Shown here: positions 16,274-23,514 of the stretch, piece by piece
Position numbering within the stretch: the first letter of the stretch is position 1
How the letters are laid out: each line of letters opens with the position of its first letter
Made by a program: the position numbers and the translations under genes
NCBI GenBank assembly: GCA_023445705.1
Contig: JAEXKM010000160.1
Coordinates: 1-32,024, forward strand
Reading direction: 5' to 3'
Length of the DNA stretch: 32,024 nucleotides
Source: Pseudomonadota bacterium
GTDB lineage: Bacteria > Pseudomonadota > Alphaproteobacteria > Caulobacterales > Caulobacteraceae
Notes under the pieces: generated by a model
What the model was told of the DNA's origin: nothing
The model's input: the letters and a program-made list of their open reading frames with translations, nothing else
The model's database searches: none

Positions 16274-17077
16274 TCAGCTACCTGTCGATGTGTATTTCGC
16301 GACGCCCAGCCGCCAGGCCAGGAACGCTACGCCGAGGAACGCGAACCCAGCGGCAGGGGTGAGGGGCAGCAGCCAGTCGGGCGCGCCCAGTGGGTCCGGC
16401 TTGCCGAGCAGAGCCAGCACCGGGAAGTAGGCGACGCAGCCCAAGGGCACGACAAATATAAGGAAATTGCGGAACCAGCCGGCATAGATGCTGAGCGGGA
16501 ACTGTGCGGCCTGCACCCCGCCATAGGTCAGGAGGTTCATGACCTCCAGGCTCTCGACCGTCCAGAAGGCGAGGGTGGCCTGCAGGACCATCAGGCCGAT
16601 GAACAGCGCGACGCCGCCCGCGATCGTCCAGGCCGCGAGCAGCAGGTTGCCGATGTGCCAGTCGATCGCCAGTACGCTGGTCGAAAGGCCAATGACGACA
16701 AGGCCTTGCGCCAGTCTTCCAATCCTTGAAAGCCGAAACTCGTGACCGATCAGTTGCGGGGCGGCGGAGCGGGGCCGCAGGAGCACGCGGTCGAAATTTC
16801 CGGTCTTGATGAACTCGGTCCCGAAGACATCAAAGCCGCGGCTGAGGAAGTCGGCGATGGCGAACGAGACGCTGACCATCCCGAAGAAGAGGGCGACGTC
16901 GCCGAAGGTCCAGCCCTGGATCGGGCCGAAGCGGTCGAACAGCGCCCAGGCGGCGAGGATGTCGATGATGGTCGCGAAGAACTGGGCCACGCCCAGCGCG
17001 ATGGCCGAGCCCGGATACTGCAACTGGCCCCGGACCGAGGCGCTGAAGAGGCGTGCGAGCAGCAGAAGCGCCGACAT
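16274..17077 (-). CDS. ABC-2 type exporter permease, second subunit (COG3694-like)
   Basis: 267-residue membrane protein with about six hydrophobic segments. The N-terminal FSASVRGQLQYPGSAI motif and the middle GFDVFGTEFIKTGNFDRVLLRPRSAAPQ are typical of the 'ABC-2 family transporter / DUF990' group, where the ..G.FDR.L.RPR.. segment is the cytoplasmic coupling region. The start at 17077 follows the stop of the first permease after two bases, so the genes are tightly coupled. With the first permease and the ATPase it forms a likely heterodimeric exporter. Substrate unknown. Confidence 0.88.
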   Translation of the reverse strand: MSALLLLARLFSASVRGQLQYPGSAIALGVAQFFATIIDILAAWALFDRFGPIQGWTFGDVALFFGMVSVSFAIADFLSRGFDVFGTEFIKTGNFDRVLLRPRSAAPQLIGHEFRLSRIGRLAQGLVVIGLSTSVLAIDWHIGNLLLAAWTIAGGVALFIGLMVLQATLAFWTVESLEVMNLLTYGGVQAAQFPLSIYAGWFRNFLIFVVPLGCVAYFPVLALLGKPDPLGAPDWLLPLTPAAGFAFLGVAFLAWRLGVAKYTSTGS

Positions 17078-17079
17078 GA

Positions 17080-17907
17080 TCACCCTCCCTGCATCTGCAG
17101 ACGGCCCATGACGCGGCGCATCCAGGCCCGGCCGAGGGCCACGAACGCCAGCGTCCATCCGGCCTGGAGAGCCAGGCCGGCAAGGGCGCGCGAGCCGGTC
17201 AGGTCGCCTGAATAGATCCGGACCGGAATGTCGAGCATGCCTGCGAAGGGCTGGACGAACAGGAAGCCCTGCATCCAGTCGGGGAAGAGCGGCAGCGGCA
17301 GCAGATTGCCCGAGAAGACGATGATCACCGACGAGGTCAGGGCGTTGACGCCCCGCTCGTCGAGCAGGCGCACGGCGGCGAGATTGAGCAGCATCACCCA
17401 GGCCGATGAGAGCGCCACCAGAAGGATGGCTGAAGCGCCGAAGAGGCAGGCCTGCGCGAGGTTCGGCGGCGGCCTCCAGGACCAGGTCTCCAGTCCGATG
17501 AGCGGCAGCAGAACGCCCGCGAAGGCCAGCATGAGCGCTGCTCGCGGCGCGACCCGCGCGGTCATCCAGGCAGCCGCCCGCGCGTACCACCAGCCATAGG
17601 TGTCGATGGGCCGAAGACGGTCATAGCCGATCGCGCCGCTGCGCACCGCCTGGCCGATCTCGGGGTCTCCGCCCCAGGGGACCAGCGCCAGCAGGGCCTG
17701 GGCCAACCAGATGTAGGTTATGGTCTGGGAGAGGCTCATGGAGCCCGCCGCAGTCGGAGCGGCGGCATAGAAGGCGGCGTAGACCATGACCTTTATCCCG
17801 CCCCACCAGCATTGCGTGGCGAAGCCGGCCAGCGCCGCAGCCCGATACTGAAGCAGGAGCAGGAAGCGCGCGGCGAAGGCGGCCGCGTAGGGGCGGACGG
17901 CGTCCAT
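17080..17907 (-). CDS. ABC-2 type exporter permease, first subunit (COG4587-like)
   Basis: 275 residues with about six membrane segments. Features include FLLLLQYRAAALAGFATQ at the N-terminus, the TYIWLAQALLALVPW helix and the coupling segment AVRSGAIGYDRLRPIDTYGWWYAR, matching the G.I.YDL.RP pattern of this permease family. A run of LLPLPLFPDWMQ precedes the last helices. It begins three bases after the ATPase stop and ends two bases before the second permease. The set is one operon and probably one complex. Substrate unknown. Confidence 0.88.
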   Translation of the reverse strand: MDAVRPYAAAFAARFLLLLQYRAAALAGFATQCWWGGIKVMVYAAFYAAAPTAAGSMSLSQTITYIWLAQALLALVPWGGDPEIGQAVRSGAIGYDRLRPIDTYGWWYARAAAWMTARVAPRAALMLAFAGVLLPLIGLETWSWRPPPNLAQACLFGASAILLVALSSAWVMLLNLAAVRLLDERGVNALTSSVIIVFSGNLLPLPLFPDWMQGFLFVQPFAGMLDIPVRIYSGDLTGSRALAGLALQAGWTLAFVALGRAWMRRVMGRLQMQGG

Positions 17908-17910
17908 GCT

Positions 17911-18903
17911 TCAGGCCTCTGCCGCGCCGTGAAGGTCGTAGAAGCGGGCGATGACCTCCTCGATGGCGGGCTGCTCGACGTGCACGTCATCGACGGCGTA
18001 GTCCGCGGCGATCGCGGCGATCAGCCGGGGCGCGGGCACGAAAGCCGGATCGAAGGCGAGCTCGAGCGAGCGACCCTGACGGTTGCGGATCTCCACCCCG
18101 GGCAGGTCGATGACCGGCGCCTCTTCGGCGAAGTCTATGAGCAGCCGGCGCTCGCGCAGGACATCGTTGCGCAACACCTCGAAGGGGCTGTCGGCCAGGA
18201 CCTGGCCATGGCCTATGACGATCACGCGCTGAGCCAGGGCCTCGATGTCGTGCATGTCGTGGGTGGTCAGCAGCACCGTCACGCCGCGTTCGCGGTTCAG
18301 GCGTTTGACGAAGTCGCGGACCGCGAGCTTCGAAGGCGCATCCAAGCCGATGGTAGGCTCGTCGAGGAAGAGCACGTCGGGTTCGTGCAGCAAGGCGGCG
18401 GCGATTTCCGCGCGCATCCGCTGGCCCAGCGACAGTTGCCGAACCGGCTGGTCGAGCAGGGTCTTGAGCCGAAGCATCTCGACCAACTCATCCCGTGTGC
18501 GGGCGTAGCGGGCGTGATCGACCCGGTAGATATCCCGCAGCAGGTCGAAGCCGTCGATGACGGGAAGGTCCCACCAAAGCTGTGTGCGCTGGCCGAAGAC
18601 CACGCCGATCCGCGAAACGTGAGCGATCCGGTCGGCGTAGGGGACGAGGCCTCCAACCTCCACGCGGCCGCTGTCGGGGCGCAGGATCCCCGAGAGGATC
18701 TTGATCGTGGTCGACTTGCCCGCGCCGTTCGGCCCGATGAAGCCGAGCAACTCGCCAGCTTCGAGCGAAAACGAAACGTCCCGCAAGGCTTCGACCTTGC
18801 GGGTGCGTCGGCGCACGAGGCCGCGCGCGGCGCCCAGCAAGCCAGGCTCGCGTTCGGCCACGCGATAGGTCTTGGCCAGGTCCTGAACCAGGATCTGGGG
18901 CAT
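17911..18903 (-). CDS. ABC transporter ATP-binding protein (COG4586-like)
   Basis: 330 residues from the ATG at 18903, which has AGGTG seven bases ahead; an in-frame ATG at 18924 is possible. The nucleotide-binding domain has Walker A GPNGAGKST, a Q-loop region near VFGQRTQLWWDLP, signature LSLGQRMRAEI and Walker B VLFLDEPTIGLD, followed by the H-loop LLTTHDM. A C-terminal extension of about 80 residues (from LIDFAEEAP) is typical of the long DrrA-like/COG4586 ATPases. It is the first gene of the exporter operon with the two permeases. Confidence 0.94.
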   Translation of the reverse strand: MPQILVQDLAKTYRVAEREPGLLGAARGLVRRRTRKVEALRDVSFSLEAGELLGFIGPNGAGKSTTIKILSGILRPDSGRVEVGGLVPYADRIAHVSRIGVVFGQRTQLWWDLPVIDGFDLLRDIYRVDHARYARTRDELVEMLRLKTLLDQPVRQLSLGQRMRAEIAAALLHEPDVLFLDEPTIGLDAPSKLAVRDFVKRLNRERGVTVLLTTHDMHDIEALAQRVIVIGHGQVLADSPFEVLRNDVLRERRLLIDFAEEAPVIDLPGVEIRNRQGRSLELAFDPAFVPAPRLIAAIAADYAVDDVHVEQPAIEEVIARFYDLHGAAEA

Positions 18904-19047
18904 GGGAGCACCTAGCGATTTCAAAGAAGGGCGTGGACCCTAAGCGCGGCCTTGGCGCAGGTCAATCCGTCGGGCGAACGCCGTTCGCGCATCCAATCCC
19001 GGCTTGAGGCTTTCTGCTCGGTAAGGTTGACGAACGGAACTGTCCCT

Positions 19048-19545
19048 GTGTTGCGTATGCTCCTGCCTGCGACCGTGCTCATCGCCATGTTGAGCGCCTG
19101 CGACGACCGCCCGGAAGACTACATCCCGAAAGACGTTGCTGCGCTGCCCGAGGTGGCCGCGCCGACGATCCCGCAGATCAGAGCGCTGAGGAACGCGCTT
19201 CGGAACTGCGAGCGGGCCATGGAGGCAGGCAGCGACCAGATCGCTGGTCTGGCGACCGAGGCGAGCGCGCCGGCTACGCCCGAACGGATCGAGGAGGTCA
19301 GGGATGCGTGCGCGTCCTCGGCCAAGATGATCGGCGGGCTGCCGATCGGCGGGCGGCTGAAGGATCCCTGCCTGAGGGCGGCCTACACACGGGAGGCGGT
19401 GGCGGCAGGGGCGCTGAGCACCTTGGCTAGCGCGGACAACGCGCTGGGCGCTGAAGCCCTGCGTGATCGGATTTCGGATCAGGTGGCGGCCTCGCGGGCC
19501 TGTGCGAGTGAAATCTCGGCGGCTGAGCGGGAAGCGCCGGCCTGA
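19048..19545 (+). CDS. Hypothetical lipoprotein
   Basis: 165 residues, family not recognised. The N-terminus is a short signal peptide ending in a lipobox (AMLSAC, Cys at about residue 17), so it should be lipid-anchored after export. The mature part is acidic/alanine-rich and helical. It has Cys pairs (LRNCERAM, RDACASS, KDPCLRAAY, RACASE) that could form disulphides in the periplasm. The favoured start is GTG 19048 with CGGAA at 19035-19039; ATG 19057 would leave a very short signal peptide. It points at the convergent flagellin gene. Confidence 0.72.
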   Translation: MLRMLLPATVLIAMLSACDDRPEDYIPKDVAALPEVAAPTIPQIRALRNALRNCERAMEAGSDQIAGLATEASAPATPERIEEVRDACASSAKMIGGLPIGGRLKDPCLRAAYTREAVAAGALSTLASADNALGAEALRDRISDQVAASRACASEISAAEREAPA

Positions 19546-19554
19546 GCGGCGAAC

Positions 19555-19586
19555 GAAAAACGGCGGGAAGGAGATCCTTCCCGCCG
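19555..19586 (-). terminator. Rho-independent terminator of the flagellin gene
   Basis: A perfect 11-base-pair stem (19561-19571 with 19576-19586) around a four-base loop. In the flagellin direction it is followed by a run of five T (complement of 19556-19560). It lies about 47 bases past the flagellin stop. The convergent lipoprotein gene ends at 19545, so the hairpin also separates the two transcripts. Confidence 0.88.
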
Positions 19587-19599
19587 CTGACGCCAAAGA

Positions 19600-19620
19600 C
19601 GTGGCCGCCAGGCGGCCACG
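19600..19620. repeat. Short perfect palindrome after the flagellin stop
   Basis: Ten-base arms 19600-19609 and 19611-19620 around one base (CGTGGCCGCC/GGCGGCCACG). It sits between the flagellin stop codon and the terminator. It may be an additional 3'-end hairpin protecting the abundant flagellin mRNA. Confidence 0.65.
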
Positions 19621-19632
19621 CTCCCCTTTGTC

Positions 19633-20466
19633 TTATCGGAAGAGTCCGAGCAGGACGCTGGACGCCTGGTTGGCGATACCCAATGCCTGCACCCCAAGCT
19701 GCTGCTTGGTCTGCAAGGCTTGCAGTCTCGCGCTTTCCTTGGCGAGGTCGGCGTCCACCAGGTTACCGATACCAGCGTCCAGGGTGTCCTGGAGCTTCAT
19801 GACATTGGTCAGGTGGGTGTCGAGCGCCTTGGCGCCCGTACCGATCTTCGACAGGGCCGAGGAAACGTCCTGAATGGCCGTTTCCAGGTCGCTCACGTCG
19901 GCGCTGCCGACGGTGCCGGTGAGCACCGAGAGGGTCGCGGCGATGGCCGAGTTGGTCTTCGAAAGGTCGACGTGGTCGATGTCGATGGTCTCGGTCGCGT
20001 CAGCATTGGCGATGGCCTTGATGCTGGCGGTGTTGGTGGCCGAGTTCGAGATCAGGTTCACGCCGTCGAAGGTGGCGTTGTTGGCGATCGTGTCGATCTG
20101 GTTGCGCAGCGCTTCGTATTCGTCGCTGAGCGCTTGCTTCGAGGCGGTGCTGATGCCCGCTTCGGTCGCCGCCAGGACCTTTTCCTTCATCTGAACGAGG
20201 ATGTCGGAGATGGCCGTGCCGGCCGACATCGCCACGTCGGCCACCGACTGGCCGCGTTGCAGCGACGAGACGACGGCGTTGAGCGAGGTCGATTCAGCGC
20301 GCTGGTTCTGGGCGATGGCCCAGATGGCGCCGTTGTCCTTGGCGGTGGCGATCTTCAGACCGGTGTTCACCCGGCCTTGGACCACGCCAAGTTCCTTGTT
20401 GGTGGTGTTGAGGTTTTGCAGCGCGATCATCGCGCCTTGGTTCGTGTTGACGGAATTCAACGCCAT
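19633..20466 (-). CDS. Flagellin
   Basis: 277-residue flagellin, the filament subunit exported through the flagellar type III apparatus. N-terminal D0/D1 (MALNSVNTNQGAMIALQNLN) and C-terminal D0 (LQTKQQLGVQALGIANQASSVLLGLF) are conserved. The centre is short, with no large D2/D3 insertion, as in the roughly 275-residue Caulobacter flagellins such as FljK. It is rich in Ser/Thr in the exposed middle, the likely FlmG glycosylation zone. The start at 20466 has AAGGACC about ten bases upstream. Upstream DNA carries a sigma-54 promoter and three ftr-like sites, and a terminator follows. It lies beside flaF-flbT. The exact paralogue (fljK or fljL type) cannot be assigned. Confidence 0.96.
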   Translation of the reverse strand: MALNSVNTNQGAMIALQNLNTTNKELGVVQGRVNTGLKIATAKDNGAIWAIAQNQRAESTSLNAVVSSLQRGQSVADVAMSAGTAISDILVQMKEKVLAATEAGISTASKQALSDEYEALRNQIDTIANNATFDGVNLISNSATNTASIKAIANADATETIDIDHVDLSKTNSAIAATLSVLTGTVGSADVSDLETAIQDVSSALSKIGTGAKALDTHLTNVMKLQDTLDAGIGNLVDADLAKESARLQALQTKQQLGVQALGIANQASSVLLGLFR

Positions 20467-20539
20467 AGCACGTGGGTCCTTTTTCTCAGGGACCAGCCGT
20501 CGTTTTGACAGCCGGAGGCATTTTGCCCAACCGACGCAA

Positions 20540-20555
20540 AGCAAGCGCGGCGCCA
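20540..20555 (-). promoter_or_regulatory. Sigma-54 (-24/-12) promoter of flagellin gene
   Basis: On the minus strand, TGGCGCCGCGCTTGCT matches the sigma-54 consensus TGGCACG-N4-TTGCT. The -24 GG (20554-20553) and -12 GC (20542-20541) are exactly ten bases apart. Transcription would start near 20529, giving a leader of about 63 bases. In Caulobacter, FlbT acts on the flagellin leader mRNA. Confidence 0.83.
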
Positions 20556-20646
20556 GCACACGGGCGCCGCAACCAACTGATTTTTAAGCCGTATTTTCGT
20601 TTACCCGAGCGAAACCACGCTACAGCTCCGGAATCCCGAATTGGGT

Positions 20647-20661
20647 CGGCAAAAATTGCCG
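20647..20661. promoter_or_regulatory. ftr-like FlbD site 1 (CGGCAAAAATTGCCG)
   Basis: A 15-base near-perfect palindrome with CGGCAA/TTGCCG arms. This is the form I recall for Caulobacter ftr elements bound by the sigma-54 activator FlbD. Its centre is about 125 bases upstream of the predicted flagellin start of transcription. Confidence 0.78.
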
Positions 20662-20668
20662 GAATGGT

Positions 20669-20683
20669 GGGCAATATTTGCCG
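20669..20683. promoter_or_regulatory. ftr-like FlbD site 2
   Basis: GGGCAATATTTGCCG, the same GGCAA..TTGCC palindrome with a changed first base. Its centre is 22 bases beyond site 1, near -147 relative to the predicted transcription start. Confidence 0.7.
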
Positions 20684-20685
20684 AT

Positions 20686-20700
20686 CGGCAATTTTGCGCC
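20686..20700. promoter_or_regulatory. ftr-like FlbD site 3 (degenerate)
   Basis: CGGCAATTTTGCGCC, a good left arm with a degenerate right arm. Its centre is 17 bases beyond site 2, near -164. It is likely a weaker site or a cooperative partner. Confidence 0.5.
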
Positions 20701-20716
20701 ACCAACCCTTCGCGCA

Positions 20717-20750
20717 AAGAAAAAGCGCCGGCCCGAGAGGGCCGGCGCTT
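20717..20750 (-). terminator. Rho-independent terminator of flbT-flaF
   Basis: A perfect 12-base-pair GC-rich stem (20723-20734 with 20739-20750) with a GAGA/TCTC loop. In the minus direction it is followed by TTTTTCTTT. It stands 24 bases after the flaF stop, so read-through into the flagellin gene should be small and the flagellin gene should depend on its own promoter. Confidence 0.92.
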
Positions 20751-20774
20751 CAAACCGTCAACGATGGAGACGCC

Positions 20775-21146
20775 TCAGGCGGCGACCGACGCCTCGGACT
20801 TCTGCCCCAAGGCCTGCATCATCATCTTGTTGATTTCGATCAGGGTCTCGAAATTGTCCTCGCCGCGCATCACCTCGCTGGAGTGACGCCCGATGAAGAG
20901 GCTCAGCGAAATGATGCTGGCGCGAACCTCGACCGGCAGCTGGTTGCCGGGCTCGGAGCAATCGCGCGCCAGCGTCGACCAAAGCCGGCGATTCCAGTCG
21001 ATCGCGTCGATTCGCGTGGCGACGTCGCTGGCCGGCGCCTCGGAGGCGACAATCAGCGCACGCGTGACCTGACCAAAGAGCCGGTACTCTGCATCGCGAG
21101 GGGCCTCAGCCCGCGTGGCCGCTTGCTGATAAGCTCGAAGCGACAT
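20775..21146 (-). CDS. flaF: Flagellar biosynthesis regulator FlaF
   Basis: 123-residue FlaF family protein. The N-terminal SLRAYQQAATRAEAPRDAEYRLFGQVTRAL and the later NRRLWSTLARDCSEPGNQLP and RASIISLSLFIGRHSSEVM segments are the family signature. In Caulobacter FlaF is needed for flagellin synthesis and secretion and acts opposite to FlbT. The gene begins inside the end of flbT (41-base overlap), so the two are translated from one mRNA. It ends before a strong terminator. Confidence 0.95.
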   Translation of the reverse strand: MSLRAYQQAATRAEAPRDAEYRLFGQVTRALIVASEAPASDVATRIDAIDWNRRLWSTLARDCSEPGNQLPVEVRASIISLSLFIGRHSSEVMRGEDNFETLIEINKMMMQALGQKSEASVAA

Positions 21147-21531
21147 TCCCCAACCTCTTGTCTTCGTATTCGATCAACTTCCGGCACAGCATGAGCGCTT
21201 TGTAGTACTCACGGGCCATGGCGTGTTTTGAAATGGAGACGCAGTCGGCAAGCACGTCTGGATTGCCGATAGCGCTCATAAATTCGGTCAGGCGCTGCGC
21301 GAACTCATCGTAGTAGCGGCCAGGAGACGCATCATCGAGATACATCATCATCATCGGGAAGTAGATCCGCCGCGCCGGCGTCGTCACTTCTTCCGGCTGC
21401 ATGATGTCCTTCTCGCGGAGGACCGAAGCCTTGTTCTGCAGCACCAAGGTCGTCCGACGATCGCCATTTTGAACGACAGCCCCGTTGAGAACGAACTTCT
21501 CCCCGGGTTTCAGCGACAGCTTCAGCGGCAT
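21106..21531 (-). CDS. flbT: Flagellar biosynthesis repressor FlbT
   Basis: 141-residue FlbT. The start MPLKLSLKPGEKFVLNGAVVQNGDRR and the segments DIMQPEEVTTPARRIYFPMMMMYLD and YYKALMLCRKLIEYE are diagnostic. FlbT binds the 5' leader of flagellin mRNA and promotes its decay until filament assembly is ready, so flagellin is made last. It is the first gene of flbT-flaF and diverges from flmG. The AGGA before the ATG is very close, which may keep translation low. Confidence 0.96.
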   Translation of the reverse strand: MPLKLSLKPGEKFVLNGAVVQNGDRRTTLVLQNKASVLREKDIMQPEEVTTPARRIYFPMMMMYLDDASPGRYYDEFAQRLTEFMSAIGNPDVLADCVSISKHAMAREYYKALMLCRKLIEYEDKRLGNVASSLSASGHAG

Positions 21532-21713
21532 TCCTCAGACTCCATTCGAGGCGCGTCGCCCAGGACCGGCACAGCTTCGCCATGCGGATGAGACCACGCT
21601 AGTCGGCAGGGGTTAACCGCTCCTTGCGCAACGCTCGGCCCCAGGTCCATTAGCAGAGCCTTAAGCATGATTTCCCAAGGTCCGCCCCAGGCAGATTGGC
21701 GGCGGGGACGCGG
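21532..21713. promoter_or_regulatory. Divergent flbT/flmG promoter region with CtrA-like boxes
   Basis: Candidate CtrA boxes: TTAG-N7-TTAA at 21650-21664 (one mismatch to the recalled TTAA-N7-TTAA) and TTAA-N7-TTGC at 21613-21627 (half match). CtrA control would fit a flagellar divergent promoter in Caulobacter. The match is suggestive only, and no -24/-12 element with correct spacing is found here. Confidence 0.35.
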
Positions 21714-23468
21714 GTGCGCAAATCGATTTACGAAACCGGACCGGCTGGCGACGCCGCCTCCGCCGAAGGTCTGGCGCGTTTCTCCGCCGAGATCACCAAT
21801 ATCAAGGCTACGAAGGCCGCGCTCCAGCACCTGAAGCGCGGCTTGAAGCACGCCAGCGCCGAGCAATTCGACCGCGCCGAGAAGGCCGCGATAGAGGCCG
21901 CCAAGCTCGACCCCAGCCTGTTCTACGCCTGGCACCTCATGGGGATCGCGCGGGACAAGCTGAACGATCGCGCCGGGGCCCTGGAAGCATATGAAAAGGC
22001 GCTGGCGCTTTCCCCCGAAAGCCCGGCGATCGCCAACGACCTGGGCCGCCTGGCCTATCGGATGGAGATGTGGCCCCAGGCCGAAGCGCTGTTCCGCCAC
22101 TGCCTGGCCCACAAGCCCGGCGCGCCCGAGGCCTCGAACAATCTCGGCGCCCTGCTCCGCAGCCAGATGCGCTACGACGAGGCCATCGAGGTTCTACGGG
22201 CGTCGCTGATGGCCAACCCCGGCGAGGTCATGCTGTGGGTGACGCTGGGCACGGTGCTGAGCGACGCCGGCAAGTTCAACGACGCGGTGACCTTCTACGA
22301 AGAGGCGCTTCGCTTGAACCCGAAGGATCCGAAGGCGCACTACAACCTGTCGGGCGTGCAGTTTGCGCTTGGCCAGGAGGAGGACGCGATCACCCGCTGC
22401 CTCGCCGCCATACCGCTTGCGCGGCAGCCGCTGGAAGGCACGATGATGCGGTTCTCGGTGGGCGTGATGTCCCTGAGCCGTGGCGATCTGACGCAGGGAT
22501 GGAAATACTACGGCGCGCGGCTGGAGCCGAGCTTCAACGAGCCGATCCAGTACTACGCCAAGAGCCCGCGCTGGACGCCGGACACAGACATCCGGGGACG
22601 TCACCTGATGCTCTTCGGCGAGCAGGGACTGGGCGATGAGATCCTGTTCGCCAACGCGCTGAACTCGGTGCTCGACGATCTCGGGCCCGATGGCAAGCTG
22701 ACCATGGCGGTCACCGATCGCCTGGTGGGCTTCTTCCAGCGCAGCTTCCCCGACATCGAGTTCGGCGCCCACGTCACCATGTCCAAGAATGGTTCGGCCC
22801 ACCGCTTCGCGCCGTTCATCAAGGATTGGTCGGGGATCGATTGCTGGGCGCCGATGGCCGACATGCTCGGCAAGTACCGCCCGACCCTGAGCTCGTTCCC
22901 CGAAAGGCCTTCGGGTTTCATGAAGCCCGACGCGGCGCGGGTCGAGTATTGGCGCGGCGTGCTCAGCAAGCTGCCCGGAACCAAGATCGGGCTGCTGTGG
23001 ACAAGCCTGATCATCAACTCCGCCCGCCACCTCTACTTCTCGCCCTTCGAGCAGTGGAAGCCGGTGCTGACCACCCCGGGCGTGACCTTCGTGAACCTTC
23101 AGTACGGCGACCGGTCGGCGGACCTCGAGTTCGTGCGCGAGAAGTTCGGCGTCGAAATCTATCAGCCGGAAGGCATCGACCTGAAGAACGACCTGGACGA
23201 GGTCGCTGCCCTGTCGGCCGCCCTCGACCTGGTGGTCGGCGTCTCCAACGCGACCTTCAACATCGCCGCGGCCGTAGGCACGCCGTCCTGGCTGATCTCC
23301 ACGCCGCGCGTTTGGACCTGGCTCGGGACCGACCACTATCCCTGGTACAGTCAGGTACGCGCCTTTGCGCGGGGCACGGAGCGCGACTGGAGCGGCGTCA
23401 TGGCCCAGGTTTCCGAGGCCCTCACCGAGCATCTCGAGCACGGAACGCGATTGGCTGCGGCGGGTTGA
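21714..23468 (+). CDS. flmG: FlmG-type TPR flagellin glycosyltransferase
   Basis: About 584 residues. The N-terminal half (about 35-240) is a row of tetratricopeptide repeats, for example AWHLMGIARDKLNDRAGALEAYEKALALSPES and ASNNLGALLRSQMRYDEAIEVLRASL. The C-terminal half (about 280-570) resembles a GT-B glycosyltransferase-9-like domain, with LMLFGEQGLGDEILFANAL and the late DLVVGVSNATFNIAAAVGTPSWLI donor-site region. In Caulobacter, FlmG uses its TPR part to bind flagellin and its transferase part to attach pseudaminic acid. Position beside flbT, flaF and flagellin supports this. The start is uncertain: GTG 21714 (GGGGA six bases ahead) is preferred over TTG 21696. Sugar-synthesis genes are not in the window. 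Confidence 0.86.
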   Translation: MRKSIYETGPAGDAASAEGLARFSAEITNIKATKAALQHLKRGLKHASAEQFDRAEKAAIEAAKLDPSLFYAWHLMGIARDKLNDRAGALEAYEKALALSPESPAIANDLGRLAYRMEMWPQAEALFRHCLAHKPGAPEASNNLGALLRSQMRYDEAIEVLRASLMANPGEVMLWVTLGTVLSDAGKFNDAVTFYEEALRLNPKDPKAHYNLSGVQFALGQEEDAITRCLAAIPLARQPLEGTMMRFSVGVMSLSRGDLTQGWKYYGARLEPSFNEPIQYYAKSPRWTPDTDIRGRHLMLFGEQGLGDEILFANALNSVLDDLGPDGKLTMAVTDRLVGFFQRSFPDIEFGAHVTMSKNGSAHRFAPFIKDWSGIDCWAPMADMLGKYRPTLSSFPERPSGFMKPDAARVEYWRGVLSKLPGTKIGLLWTSLIINSARHLYFSPFEQWKPVLTTPGVTFVNLQYGDRSADLEFVREKFGVEIYQPEGIDLKNDLDEVAALSAALDLVVGVSNATFNIAAAVGTPSWLISTPRVWTWLGTDHYPWYSQVRAFARGTERDWSGVMAQVSEALTEHLEHGTRLAAAG

Positions 23469-23514
23469 TCCGGCGAGGGCGTCCGCCCGGACGCCGCAGC
23501 CAGGAGCCATCCCC

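Larger units (their letters stand above)
20467..20774. other. Flagellin/flaF intergenic control region
   Basis: 308 bases without a gene. Going from flaF towards the flagellin gene, it holds the flbT-flaF terminator (20717-20750), three ftr-like palindromes (20647-20700), an AT-richer stretch at about 20577-20600, the sigma-54 promoter (20540-20555) and the leader. The order enhancer, promoter, leader is as expected for a late flagellar gene. Confidence 0.8.

Noticed and set aside
21532..21713. Possible sigma-54 promoters for flbT or flmG (GGCACAGC..CGCC and TGGCGAAG..TGCC)
   Set aside because: The GG and GC pairs are not ten bases apart with a TTGC element; neither fits the consensus.
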